A DNA stretch of 64,000 nt from Margaritifera margaritifera (lineage: Eukaryota > Mollusca > Bivalvia > Unionida > Margaritiferidae), in the NCBI GenBank assembly GCA_029931535.1, contig JAQPZY010001554.1:744001-808000 (forward strand), in the 5' to 3' direction. A model generated the notes under the pieces. That model made no database searches. It saw only the letters and a program-made list of their open reading frames with translations, and was not told where the DNA came from. Positions 12,880-23,045 of this stretch are shown here, piece after piece. Numbering within the stretch: position 1 is the first letter of the stretch; the number at the start of each line of letters is the position of its first letter. Made by a program: the position numbers and the translations under genes.

Positions 12880-13100
12880 GGGGCCCAATGTGGCTGAGTG
12901 GTCTAAGGTGCTCATCTTTATCAATCACTGACATCTCACCTCTGTCCATGTGGGTTCAAGTCTCATGTTCAGCCAATGTGGTTATTTGAGAAAAAAAAAA
13001 ATGTGCCAGTAGCTTCCTGTGGGTCAGTGGTTCTTCCAGGGATTTTCCTGGGTTCTTCCTTCACCAGATATGCTGGCTGCCATATATAGCCTATCATGTG
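12880..13100 (+). mobile_element. tRNA-derived SINE
   Basis: A Pol III A-box-like TGGCTGAGTGGTCTAAGG (12891-12908) and B-box-like GGTTCAAGTCT (12953-12963) sit at tRNA-like spacing, in the style of a Ser/Leu-type tRNA. An A-run follows (about 12989-13001). A body segment 'gtggttcttccagggattt' resembles the conserved central domain of widespread metazoan SINEs. It is not a functional tRNA gene: the body is extended and the cloverleaf is not intact. Confidence 0.7.
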
Positions 13101-13223
13101 CTCAAAACAGCTCTCAACAAGCAATTTCCCACATAGGTCACATTTGAAGGGTTTCTCTCACCAGCGTGTATCTTCAAATGTGATGACAAATAAAAGGTCT
13201 ATTTAAACAATTTTGCACATAAT

Positions 13224-14597
13224 TCACAATTTGCATGGTTTGTCACCAGTGTGAATCTTCAAGTGTTTTGACAAATTTGAGCTCCGACTAAACAATTTCC
13301 CACATATTTCACATTTGAATGGTTTCTCACCAGTGTGTATCATCAAGTGTGATGACAATTTAAATCTACGGCTAAACAATTTCCCACATATTTCACATTT
13401 GAAGAGTTTCTCACTAGTGTGTATCATCAAGTGTCTTGAAAAATGAGAGCTACGGCTAAACAATTTCCCACATATTTCACATTTAAAGGGTGTCTCACCA
13501 GTGTGTATCATCAAGTGTGATGACAAACTAGAGTGTTGGATAAATAATTTCCCACATATTTCACATTTGAAGGGTTTCTCACCAGTGTGTATCATCAAGT
13601 GTTTTGACAAACTAGAGTGCTGGATAAACAATTTCCCACATATATCACATTTAAAGGGTTTCTCGCCAGTGTGTATCTTGATGTGGTCTGACAAAGTAGA
13701 GCTATTTCTAAACACGTTCCCACATATTTCACATTTGAATGGTTTCTCACCAGTGTGCACCCTCAGATGTCTTGACAAATTAGAGCTATTTCTAAACAAT
13801 TTCCCACATATTTCACATTTGAATGGTTTCTCACCAGTGTGCACCCTCACATGTCTTGACAAAATAGAGTACTGGCTAAACAATTTCCCACATATTTCAC
13901 ATCTGAAGGGTGTCTCACCAGTGTGTATCATCAAGTGTTTTGACAAACTAGAGTGCTGGATAAACAATTTCCCACATATTTCACATTTGAATGGTTTCTC
14001 ATCAGTGTGTGTCTTTGAGTGTCTTGACAAATTAGAGCTATTTCTAAACAAGTTCCCACATATTTCACATTTGAATGGTTTCTCACCAGTGTGCACCCTC
14101 ACATGTCTTGACAAATTAGAGCTACGGCTAAACAATCTCCCACATATTTCACATTTGAATGGTTTCTCACCAGTGTGTATCCTCACATGTGCTGACAAAC
14201 CAAAGCTCTCAATAAACAATTTTCCACATATTTCACATTTGAATGGTTTCTCACCAGTGTGCACCCTCACGTGTCTTGACAAATTAGAGCTCAAGCTAAA
14301 CAATTTCCCGCATATTTCACATTTGAAGAGTTTCTCACCAGTGTGTATCATCAAGTGTTTTGAAAAACTAGAGTGCTGGATAAACAATTTCCCACATATT
14401 TCACATTTAAAGGGTGTCTCACCACTGTGTATCTTGAAGTGGTCTGACAAAGTAGAGCTATTTCTAAACACCTTCCCACATTTGAATGGTTTCTCACCAG
14501 TGTGCACCCTCACATGAATTGACAAATTAGAGCTACGGCTAAACAATTTCCCACATATTTCACATTTGAATGGTTTCTCACCAGAATGCATCATCAT
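13224..14597 (-). CDS. Tandem C2H2 zinc-finger protein (about 16 fingers), probably a partial gene
   Basis: A 457-aa frame made almost wholly of C2H2 fingers with classic TGEKPFKC linkers and a near-invariant CEICGKLF core. I count 16. The second lacks three residues (E-I-C) and one zinc-binding Cys, so it cannot fold normally. Fingers differ mainly at helix positions, for example SRSSNLS, IQHSSLS and RNSSNLS, and several are duplicates, showing recent 84-bp unit duplication. No KRAB, BTB or other effector domain is visible. The ATG start lies within what was a finger linker. Decayed finger remnants continue upstream (to about 14760) and downstream (to about 13145), past stops. It likely bound DNA as a nuclear protein. 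It may now be a fragment of a longer single-exon gene. Confidence 0.85.
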   Translation of the reverse strand: MMMHSGEKPFKCEICGKLFSRSSNLSIHVRVHTGEKPFKCGKVFRNSSTLSDHFKIHSGETPFKCEICGKLFIQHSSFSKHLMIHTGEKLFKCEICGKLFSLSSNLSRHVRVHTGEKPFKCEICGKLFIESFGLSAHVRIHTGEKPFKCEICGRLFSRSSNLSRHVRVHTGEKPFKCEICGNLFRNSSNLSRHSKTHTDEKPFKCEICGKLFIQHSSLSKHLMIHTGETPFRCEICGKLFSQYSILSRHVRVHTGEKPFKCEICGKLFRNSSNLSRHLRVHTGEKPFKCEICGNVFRNSSTLSDHIKIHTGEKPFKCDICGKLFIQHSSLSKHLMIHTGEKPFKCEICGKLFIQHSSLSSHLMIHTGETPFKCEICGKLFSRSSHFSRHLMIHTSEKLFKCEICGKLFSRRFKLSSHLMIHTGEKPFKCEICGKLFSRSSNLSKHLKIHTGDKPCKL

Positions 14598-14599
14598 TA

Positions 14600-14765
14600 T
14601 TTTATCACATCAGACCACGTGAAGAAGGATATTCTGTATGATGCACATTTGTATTGTTTGTCTCCGTATGTATTCCAGTGAGAATTGACAAATAATTCAA
14701 CCAGATTTCACATTTGATTAGTTTGCCAGCAGTTCGCATCTTATATCATATAAATTTGGGCAGTT
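14600..14765 (-). pseudogene. Decayed upstream C2H2 fingers
   Basis: Minus-strand frames retain finger traces (IKCEIW, then TGIHTE, and YKCASY) broken by stops and frameshifts. They extend the zinc-finger array toward the transposon that begins at 14829, so the intact frame is only the surviving part. Confidence 0.55.
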
Positions 14766-14820
14766 TACGAATTAGGCGGATGTGACGGAACTTTTAATAA
14801 CCTAACTCCTAAAAATAGCC

Positions 14821-14828
14821 CCTATGGA
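14821..14828. repeat. Target-site duplication CCTATGGA (left)
   Basis: Identical to 19589-19596 on the other side of the outer transposon. Confidence 0.7.
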
Positions 14829-15030
14829 GGGTTACTAGAAACACCGAAATACACTGAAAAACCGAAATACACCAAAATACACACCGAAATACACCTATAT
14901 TTACATGTTCTCTCTGTATATATCGGTGTACACACACAAATTAGTATTTGTTTTTGTTTGAAGAGTAATATAAAGCAAAATAAAATATGATTGGAGCGAT
15001 TTTGATACGACTTATTTACTTTTTCCAGTT

Positions 15031-15484
15031 GGAATCAGGACACAATTAATACTTCCGGTTCAGTACCTACGAATGTAGTCCGAGTCTATTTTTAGATCAT
15101 TTTTTTCCTCTCTCATTTTGGTGGTGATGTATGCATTAGATTTAGTCATTCTTAGTACTGATTTAAAGGAAATTGGTTATTGTTTAGAATATGAGCATTA
15201 TAGTGTGGTTGTCTGTGTGTATTTTGGCGACAGTGCACAGTGAGTAATGATGCATTGGTGCTGATCCGGAAGTGAAATCTGTGACTCATTGCACGTTGCT
15301 TTGTTTACAGTCCAGCCATTCACAAGAATGCCGGTTAACCTTTGACAAGAACTTCAGCGTGAGTTCATCTTTGAAGATACTTTACAGCAACATATGATTT
15401 ATTAGGATTTGGACACAGTGGAAAGTTCAGTACTGACAAACAAATGTAGAGACTATATAGGAAAATTAATTGTGGTCTGATTCC
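15031..15484. repeat. Left terminal direct repeat (with its own inverted ends)
   Basis: Near-identical to 18640-19092. It starts GGAATCAGGACACAATTAAT and ends with the inverse of GGAATCAGACCACAATTAAT, so each repeat is itself bounded by an imperfect 20-bp inverted repeat. It contains a short signal-peptide-like frame and consensus splice sites (see 15191-15345). Confidence 0.9.
15191..15345 (+). CDS. Possible two-exon small secreted-peptide frame within the terminal repeat
   Basis: ATG at 15191 opens MSIIVWLSVCILATVH, a textbook hydrophobic signal-peptide shape. Exon 1 ends at 15239 before a near-consensus donor GTGAGTAA. A 71-bp intron ends in ctttgtttacag (15310). Exon 2 gives IQPFTRMPVNL and a TGA, and another donor (GTGAGTTC) follows at 15359. 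The same signals occur in the right repeat. This could be a captured host first exon, a leader exon driving the element's genes, or coincidence. No transcript evidence is available from sequence. Confidence 0.35.
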
Positions 15485-15680
15485 TGTCAGTGGGAAGGTT
15501 ATACAAGTTTAAATTGTTATCCTGAGTTTATTATTGAAGGTAGATGCATGAAATTTGGACATTTTGTGTATATGACCTTTAAAAAAAGAACTATGAAATT
15601 AAAAATTAAAAAATTTAAATATTTTTAAAAATTTAAATTAATTTAAAAATAAAATTTTAAGTTTTATTTTTTTTTTTTAA

Positions 15681-16052
15681 ATGCACCCTGTGGGGTTGAT
15701 ACTCATTATTATCAGCATGTATGTATTTCTACATCTTATACAAGTTACAAAGGTGGATATTTTTGAAATTCTGTCAGGGAAAATCTTGTTCAAATCTGTG
15801 CCAGCACCTAACAGTATTTGTATACTTTGGACAGGCAATGTAACATCAAATAGGTTATATGGGCTATTGTCATATAGGAACCCTGAGACTAAGATTTTGA
15901 AAAAGAAACATGTCCATAGACTGGCATTCATGATAAAGATGGGAAGTGTAAACATTCCAAAAGAGTTAGATGCATCGCATTTATGCCACAATAGTTTGTG
16001 TGTGAATGCGGATCACCTCAGCCTGGAACCCCATCATATCAACAACAAATAG
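15681..16052 (+). CDS. Small His-Me finger (I-PpoI-like, zf-His_Me) endonuclease, intact
   Basis: A 123-aa frame whose carboxyl half matches the zinc-bound His-Me finger nuclease fold. Visible residues: Cys47 and Trp50 (ICILWTG), His-rich HVHRLAF at 77-83, then SHLCHNSLC and ADHLSLEP. Relative to I-PpoI (known catalytic His98, zinc ligands Cys41/Cys100/Cys105/His110, metal-binding Asn119), the equivalents here are His100, Cys47/Cys102/Cys107/His112 and Asn121, all with identical spacing from the catalytic His onward. The frame ends two residues after Asn121, so it lacks a second zinc site. TAA lies immediately upstream of the ATG, fixing the start unless an intron exists. It presumably nicks or cuts DNA. 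It lies tail to tail with a dead transposase, yet is itself unbroken. Confidence 0.75.
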   Translation: MHPVGLILIIISMYVFLHLIQVTKVDIFEILSGKILFKSVPAPNSICILWTGNVTSNRLYGLLSYRNPETKILKKKHVHRLAFMIKMGSVNIPKELDASHLCHNSLCVNADHLSLEPHHINNK

Positions 16053-16250
16053 GCAGTACTGCATAGGATATGGGAATTATTTTGGACATGGTGAATTTCC
16101 AAACCGCATGCTACAGTTGAAAATATTGTGATATGGAATAATTACAGGTATAATGACATGCCCTGCACACCCACCCACCTACATCCATAGAGAAATGTAT
16201 ATTAGCATGACATGGCTGGCTTGCTGGTTGCATGGATAAAATGGGATTAG

Positions 16251-16287
<37 letters not shown>

Positions 16288-16637
16288 AAATAGATGTATG
16301 CATTGATGATTGTTTGTGTTGAGTAAGGAGGATGCTGGTATGACAGCTTTATCTTAAATCATACATACACTATTTCATTCATACGTTCAGTGCTACATTC
16401 ATTCATTCAGTCAGTCAGAGAGTCAGTCAGTCAGTCAGTCAGTTCATGTTATTTTAGAATATGTTAAAATATTTGTTTGTTTGTTTGTTTGTTTATTTCT
16501 TTATTTATGTCTTGATATTCTGAGAAAACTGTTTCGACCTCTCCATAGGTCTCATCAGGTGGTAGTAGGTAACACAACTGCACATGGCATGCGTTGTTTT
16601 ACCTACGGATTTCCCCACGACAGTTTTCCTTTCTGTA
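16053..16637. other. Non-coding spacer with simple repeats
   Basis: Between the two convergent genes lie (ATTG)n at 16250-16288, (CAGT)n at about 16400-16442 and (TTTG)n at about 16470-16496. No gene is seen. Confidence 0.6.
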
Positions 16638-17924
16638 TTATGTGTTTTTCATTGTGTCTTTTGGGCACTGTCCTTTTGTACATGGACTAAAATCATCTTT
16701 TCTGTCTGCAGTGTCCTTGTCTCCTGGTAAACCTGTGTGCAGGAGTGATCGCCCTTGGAATAACTGTACAGTCAGAGTTCCTGTGTTGCTGCTGGGCTGA
16801 GTTCTGTACCTCAGATGAGCCTGAATCATATATTCCTGTCTTTCCAGTACATGTTTCCTGTTTTCCGGATACTTTTGATACAAATGATGGTAAGTAGAGT
16901 GTTTTATCCATTTGATCCAGTGATCTCAGAGTACTTGGTGAAAGTATACCCCCCAAGTGTTTACTTTTGTTTTCAGAGATGATCCAAGTCTGTTATTGAG
17001 TCTGTGAATTTTTGAATACACTCTTGCCTCAAAGTTTCTTGAATAGTTAACATTTTTAGGTACGGAAACACTGATTGATCTGTTCACAGCCTCACATTTC
17101 TGTGTGTTTGTATTAAGTTGCAGTCAGTCTTTGTACAACATCACAGGAAAGTTTCATTTTCAGCACTTTCAGGAGAATATTCTTATCACTTTTTGTCATG
17201 TTTAGATGAGTCACTTGATGAAGTCCCAGAAATGCAAATCATATCCACCAACTGTTAGTGCTTCCTCCCCCACAAACCTTAGAACAATGCTGACATTTTT
17301 TGCAGTCCCCAGAATAACATTGTAGAGCAGAGTCCAGTACTTGGGGAAGTTGACATTGGATAATTCTAACATCACCACCAGTGTCTTCCATCATTTGTTT
17401 GAAGATCAAAACTGCAGCGGGCTTTAACATCTTGACTGAGAATTGTCTGCTTAAGCTTTTTTCCTTCTCTTGTTCTTATTCCCAGAAACATATTTTTCAC
17501 TAAAAGTTGCAGAACTGCACTGTTTGAGATCAGGACTCTCACATCTGTTGTCTTGATTGCCATTACGATGGATGATATCATTCCACATTTCAACATTTTT
17601 ATTCATACAGATCATACGTGTCCCCTCATGCTGATTCACTTCTGTCTCTTTCAGGGTCAGTCTTGCTTTGGATGATGGCCGTAGAATTCTAGCAGACCCA
17701 GGTGTGCCATTACAGTCTGGTGCCACAAGTGACTGGAGACCCCCACCTGTCGGCTTCGTCACTGCCATGAGAGAGAACTTGTCTGCATCCATTCTTCTGG
17801 TCACTTGAGCAGATACAGCACTGGAACTTGGTAAAGTATCATCAGTCAGAAATCTGACCCCTTTGTTATGTGGAATATTTCCTGGTTTAAATAAAGTTTT
17901 CTTCTTCTTGGTGTACCCTTTCAT
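16638..17924 (-). pseudogene. Transposase-like gene, internally deleted and frameshifted
   Basis: ATG at 17924 opens MKGYTKKKKTLFKPGN, then PHNKG. Later come RMDADKFSLMAV and SARILRP, then the M-W-N-D segment. The carboxyl part continues in other frames: FLGIRTREGKKLKQTILSQD, SQDVKARCSF, the Cys cluster CYSGDCKKCQHCSKVCGGG with NSWWI, then THLNM, EAVNRS, VPKNVNYSRN and a basic tail ending near 16638. I recognise this order from a protein group common in cnidarian and molluscan genomes, often labelled 'mutator-like transposase'; this is memory, not a search. The middle, expected to hold most of the catalytic core, is absent: the frame jumps from CESPDLKQ to CSSATFSE. At least two frameshifts and a TGA after WWI follow. 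The same family's other half is preserved in the 2.46-kb units. Confidence 0.65.
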
Positions 17925-18639
17925 GGTTTCAGTTAAAATAACTGCATGTAAAAGTACAAGAATTATCCTCTCTCCCCTTATATAACTGGGAAAAGGTGTG
18001 CTGCCCTGGTATCATAGAACTTCACGAACTCTTTAATGCTATTGGAAACTTAACATCTAAGAGCTCCTCCCCTTAAGGGGTGAAAATTACATCACTACCT
18101 TAGTTACTACCCCTAACTAGCGTATTCAGATGCTACCAGATTTCAGGTGCTACCTATTATTCACAGGCCCTGGTTTAATTACTTCACACCTGATAAGGAA
18201 AACCATTGATGTTTGTGATAAAGGAATGGAGACATGTTGCAAAAGAACAAAATTTGTCAACTTGAGTTTTTAAATTTTCATGATAATTTAATTTAAATTC
18301 AAATTTTTAAATAAAAATATGTATCATATTTTAAAATTGACTCTCCACAGAGAGTTTAGCAGCCAGGTTTCATTTCTAGTAATTTCCAGATTTGTATGAG
18401 GACTAAAAACTAACTACAGTTTATTTCAAGTGTTTATCTTAATTAATAAATTAGCCATTCAACTTTAAGTTTTGTGCATTGTTCACAGTCGGCCATTTTG
18501 AAATTCATACTGTTTGTAATACAATGGTGTCAGATACAATTTATATGCATGCATCAAATTCATTGAAACTTTGCAGCAGTATTTCAGACACATTTATTTT
18601 AGTTTTTTTCCATTCAGGTGAAAATTTCTGACCGTGATA
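17925..18639. other. Non-coding right arm of the composite element
   Basis: About 715 bp between the transposase start and the right repeat, AT-rich with no frame of note. The 2.46-kb units have an equivalent arm of about 750 bp. It presumably contains the transposase promoter. Confidence 0.5.
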
Positions 18640-19092
18640 GGAATCAGGACACAATTAATACTTCCGGTTCAGTACCTACGAATGTAGTCCGAGTCTATTT
18701 TTAGATCATTTTTTCCTCTCTCATTTTGGTGGTGATGTATGCATTAGATTTAGTCATTCTTAGTATTGATTTAAAGGAAATTGGTTATTGTTTAGAATAT
18801 GAGCATTATAGTGTGGTTGTCTGTGTGTATTTTGGCGACAGTGCACAGTGAGTAATGAGGCATTGGTGCTGATCCGGTAGTGAAATCTGTGACTCATTAC
18901 ACGTTGCTTTGTTTACAGTCCAGCCATTCACAAGAATGCCGGTTAACCTTTGACAAGAACTTCAGCGTGAGTTCATCTTTGAAGATACTTTACAGCAACA
19001 TATGATTTATTAGGATTTGGACACAGTGGAAAGTTCAGTACTGACAAACAAATGTAGAGACTATATAGGAAAATTAATTGTGGTCTGATTCC
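18640..19092. repeat. Right terminal direct repeat
   Basis: Differs from 15031-15484 by only a handful of substitutions and small indels (for example one fewer T in the poly-T run, cggaag/cggtag), implying a recent common origin or gene conversion. Confidence 0.9.
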
Positions 19093-19197
19093 AGTTATGG
19101 CACTGTCAATCGGTCGTATTTTATTGAACAGGTTGTTCGTTCCGGAATGGAGGTGGTATGATAAATGACTGATCATTCCGGAACGGAGGTAATCTCA

Positions 19198-19465
19198 GGA
19201 ACGGACGGGATAAGTCGGCTTAATTCATATTGTTTCAAGTAGCTTAATTAATGTTCTAATTGACTGCACACACATTTATTGTTCTCCCTTTGATCTCATT
19301 TATTATTCAAGTTAAGAAAACAATCTTTTTTTCTAAGTCGCTTAATTCGGAACGGACAGTGAAAGTCGGCTTAATTAATCTTTTAAGTCGCTTAATTCAT
19401 TTTCGAATTGACTGCACACACTTTATTGTCATACCTTTGAACTCATTTCTTACTCAAGTTAAAGC
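19198..19465. repeat. Imperfect tandem duplication, about 150-bp period
   Basis: Copies near 19198-19319 and 19348-19465 share 'ggaacggac', 'gtcggcttaatt', 'aattgactgcacacac' and 'tcatttnttantcaagttaa'. It lies inside the outer transposon shell. Confidence 0.7.
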
Positions 19466-19588
19466 CAAATGTCGCGCACATTAAAGAAAGGCACCCCTTT
19501 GCTGAACGTTGTCATTATTCATACATGTGTATTTCGGTGCGTATTTCGGTGTTTCAGTGTACATGTATTTCGGTGTTTCTAGTAACCG

Positions 19589-19596
19589 CCTATGGA
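19589..19596. repeat. Target-site duplication CCTATGGA (right)
   Basis: Identical to 14821-14828. Confidence 0.7.
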
Positions 19597-22200
19597 CAAA
19601 CGTTGTGACATGGCTTCTAAGTTTCAAGTTTCAATTTGCAGAGTTTACTGAGGACGACGTTAACGGGACGAAATTATCTTACAACCTAATAGAAAGTCAC
19701 TCTGTTATATAACTGAAAGGGTTGTTGCGATGTCATATTTCTACAAGTGAAAATCGAAGTAAAAATGTATAATCTTTATTTCAGCAATTTAGGCTACTGT
19801 CCTATACTACATACAAAGAAGGTTACTGTATTGGAGCGCAATGCACTGTCTTATAGTATAACTGTCAGACATTAAGTTCAGGATTTTGTCTAGCTAATAA
19901 ATAGTATATAAACTGTGAACTTTTAAATTAAATCAAACTATAACATTTTTTCTAAAGATGAACGGGGCACACCAACGTTTTATCTTAATATTTACTTTAT
20001 TTACTATTTTGGCAAATTAAACAAAATGCGTAGTGTTCGTCATGAACTAATAGTACAGTTATTTCTGGAACAGAAGTTTAAAAACAAACTCTATGAAGCA
20101 ATGTATGGCTAGATCATCTAAATATAGAAAAGTCCAAAGGAATGTAAAAAAAATCGTCTGCATATATATATTTCTCAATATTTCGTAATGACTTGTATTT
20201 CATTATAATACATAGATTTTTTTGACTTGTTTACGTTTTCATACCAATTTTGACACATACAATCTTTTTTATCTCGGAAGAAGTTATTGCATGAAAATGT
20301 GTAAATCGCGCCTACTTTTTCCCTCGATAAAAATGCAAATAATCTTCATGAATTCCTTCATGACGGCTGTATCAATTTAATTATAACTATGTGCCTTAAG
20401 ATTTTTCTGTCGATTTGTTTTCTTCTAGATAATTATTATTGAGATTTCCATTACTAATAAGTATTTAGTTTTCGATTTCACCATTCAGTCTTATAATGAA
20501 ATGGAATGCGCAATGAAACGGAAGAACAAACGGATGTAGGTTCATATAAGTTGGTAAGTAAAAGGGTAGACGTAAGAATAAAATGAATAAAAGAATGAAG
20601 AAACAACAAGCGAACAATAAATGAACGTAAGAAAGATAGACAAATGGGAGAATTGCGAAATATATGAATTTACACATGACTAAGAATAAAGATGACGATT
20701 ATAAAGGACCATAACATTTCGCAAAACAGACATTATAATTTAATTGAACCGGGAATGTAAATCCAAGATTCAAATCACGACAATGTAAGGTATGTTAGTA
20801 GTTAGTTTTATGTAAACGGGTTGACTGACTCCTGGATACTGCCTTTCTTCTTATAAAGTCGACAATATTGACTTCAGGGGGAAGTAATCCATAGGAATCA
20901 AAATATTCCATATTTGTCATTCTTGGCACATTACTTTGCACATTTGAACATATTCACTTTCCCCATGCGGGTAAGCTGACACCAATGTCTCATTCTGTAC
21001 TCTAACAAAAAGTTAAATTTCGTATAGAGATTAACATTGCATCATGCTAGCAATGCATTCACTAAAAGTTTCCTTTTATTCCCAAAAAGGAATCTTTTCT
21101 CCGAACTTATGAGTAAATGAATTATCTTTGTCCCCAGAGTTTTAGTGTCATTGATTACTATAATAGCCCCTTTAAAATGTAAGAAAATGCTGCCCTTTGA
21201 TTTTCAAAATCAAAAATGATTAAAAATATGTTTTGAATTGCGTGGTGGTATCGGTCAATTTCTTTAATTTCCAAACATGATCGTCTCTGTTTTGTAATAA
21301 GATGATGAAAGTGATCTAAACATGCCTACGCCCTTAATGCTGGTACGTCTTTAGGGTCCTCACGTTTGTTCAATCTCTGTATTTTTAGAGCCTTCAGATA
21401 TCTTTCATTCATAAGTATGTCCCAGAGTAAATAGTGAAATGGTTCGTCATGTTTCACTTGAATCTGTGCAACGTATCTGTGACGCGGGATGCGTCAGAGT
21501 AGTGGATGTGCTGATGTAATGGACGATACAGAAACTTAAAACATTAAACCCCTTATCACCTCTATAGCATCCGGTGTTTGAGAGTAAAGTTAAACATTTT
21601 GGCCACAATGGTGAACCTAAGGCAGAATTTGGCTTCAACCTAAAAGCTTTTTGTTTTTCCTTTTGTATTATAAGATTGTAAGTTTTCAGTTTTGGCTGAC
21701 AATTATTAAAAATTTGTTAGTGTGCCAATATCTTCTCTGTTCCAGTGTTTGAAACCGCAGATCCAATGTCAGTTGGTTTTGCGACACATTGGAGAGATTA
21801 TTTTTATTATTATTATTATTTTTTTTTTTTTTGCCAAGCCAAAGATCGACAGAGAGAAGATATATAATTGTCTGATGTTTCTTCAATCTGTTTGAAGAGA
21901 GAAAGACAAGAACACAACGGTTCTACATTTTCTTCACGAAGAGAATTTGGATTACGGCAAAATTTGACTACGTAAAGTCTTTATGACATACAGGGGCGGG
22001 GGATAAAGAATTATAAATTGTGTGTTTGTTTGAATATCATATCCATATTTAAAAAGCAAATAAAAAACAAACTTTTTAGCATATTCTCATGAATCAGATC
22101 CACAATGAAATTTCAAAGCACAGAAAAGCATATTTCTTCTTCTTCTGTTACCGTCTTTCTCTTTGAATTTCTTCACGATAATGGATCTCCTGTTTCTTCT
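19597..22200. other. No gene recognised
   Basis: AT-rich DNA with no recognisable domain or exon. There is a poly-T/TAT tract at about 21800-21832. Confidence 0.45.
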
Positions 22201-22212
22201 GTTTATCTTGAT

Positions 22213-22572
22213 TTATATTTCTTTGCTGGAATGGGTTCTTCTGTTTCTTCTGCTGCTTCTTCTTATTCTTCTGAAATGTCCTCCTTTTTCTTTTTCTTTC
22301 ACTTTCTTGTGACACAGTAGACCAGAGTCCTTTTTTTCTTGACAGGTATCTTTACGTTTGTGTCTCTTGTCTCCTATCTTAGAAGATCCTTTTCTCTGAT
22401 GTTGTGGACATTTTGAAATCAAATGTCCTTTCTCGTGACAGACATAACAAGTATTTTTACTTTTATCTCGAGATGAATAGGCTGGAGTTTCTCCAGAAGG
22501 CTGTTGAAAGTGTGTTTTTGAATTACTTTGTAAATCCCGGACTAGAAATGTCATCTGTTGTGGTTTTTCCAT
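22213..22572 (-). CDS. Gag-like CCHC zinc-knuckle fragment
   Basis: A 119-aa frame with one zinc knuckle, Cys42-X2-Cys45-X4-His50-X4-Cys55 (CYVCHEKGHLISKC), the nucleocapsid signature of retroelement Gag proteins and of some cellular RNA-binding proteins. It is followed by a strongly basic Lys/Arg tail. The amino part is polar (Gln/Ser-rich). No protease, reverse transcriptase or LTR is seen nearby, so this is probably an isolated gag remnant. The ATG is acceptable but may be internal to a lost longer frame. Confidence 0.5.
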   Translation of the reverse strand: MEKPQQMTFLVRDLQSNSKTHFQQPSGETPAYSSRDKSKNTCYVCHEKGHLISKCPQHQRKGSSKIGDKRHKRKDTCQEKKDSGLLCHKKVKEKEKGGHFRRIRRSSRRNRRTHSSKEI

Positions 22573-22946
22573 TCTACAGATAGAAACTGCATGAATGTAT
22601 TCTCTTACGTAAGGGGCCTCTATACAGGGCGTGAGGATGACAGTATACCTATGTTGATTCGACGTTATTGAAATATAACAGTGCTTTTCAGAAACTGATA
22701 AAAAAAAATTAAAAAAAAAAAAAAGAACTGGCTACTAGTGAGAATTATGGCATTTTAGATTGCTAAAATTTCTAAAATGCTATCATTCTTGAGCTTTATA
22801 TGGAATGATTTAGATGTTCCACTTAAAAATACCATTTTGTTCTCTCTCTCACTGTTTCAATCTCTCTCAGATACTTCATAACTTAATAATAATAATAATA
22901 CTAATAATAATTTTGTATGGTATGTAGCCTGTTGAGCAAAGCTCCC

Positions 22947-23045
<99 letters not shown>

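Larger units (their letters stand above)
15031..19092. mobile_element. 4.06-kb composite element: direct repeat - nuclease > < transposase - direct repeat
   Basis: Two 454/453-bp direct repeats enclose 3.15 kb of unique DNA. That DNA holds a plus-strand His-Me nuclease gene and a minus-strand transposase-like pseudogene arranged tail to tail. AGTT abuts both outer edges (15027-15030 and 19093-19096). The inner edges carry different bases (TGTC and GATA), so the whole block behaves as one insertion rather than two independent MITEs. The repeats end GG...CC with 20-bp inverted repeats, unlike retroviral TG...CA LTRs, and no reverse transcriptase is present. The same gene pair and order recur in the units at 33-58 kb. 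Confidence 0.7.
14829..19588. mobile_element. Outer DNA transposon shell (8-bp duplication), split by a nested element
   Basis: The left end GGGTTACTAGAAACACCG and the inverted right end CGGTTACTAGAAACACCG pair. Similarity, with a repeated 'accgaaataca' motif, extends about 65 bp inward. The 8-bp direct repeat CCTATGGA flanks it at 14821-14828 and 19589-19596. Removing the nested element (15031-19092 plus one AGTT) leaves a shell of about 0.7 kb with no gene, a non-autonomous element. The 8-bp duplication length suggests a hAT-like or P-like transposase, but the termini are not the usual hAT CAGGG. Confidence 0.75.

Noticed and set aside
12891..12975. Functional tRNA gene
   Set aside because: A and B boxes are present but the body continues into a SINE tail and central domain, and a proper cloverleaf is not formed.
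13501..14517. 338-codon plus-strand frame
   Set aside because: Exact antisense of the C2H2 array. Its repeats ([12 protein letters not shown]) are the complement of finger linkers.
15031..19092. LTR retrotransposon
   Set aside because: The repeats begin GG and end CC with 20-bp inverted ends. There is no reverse transcriptase, integrase, primer-binding site or polypurine tract, and the genes are convergent.
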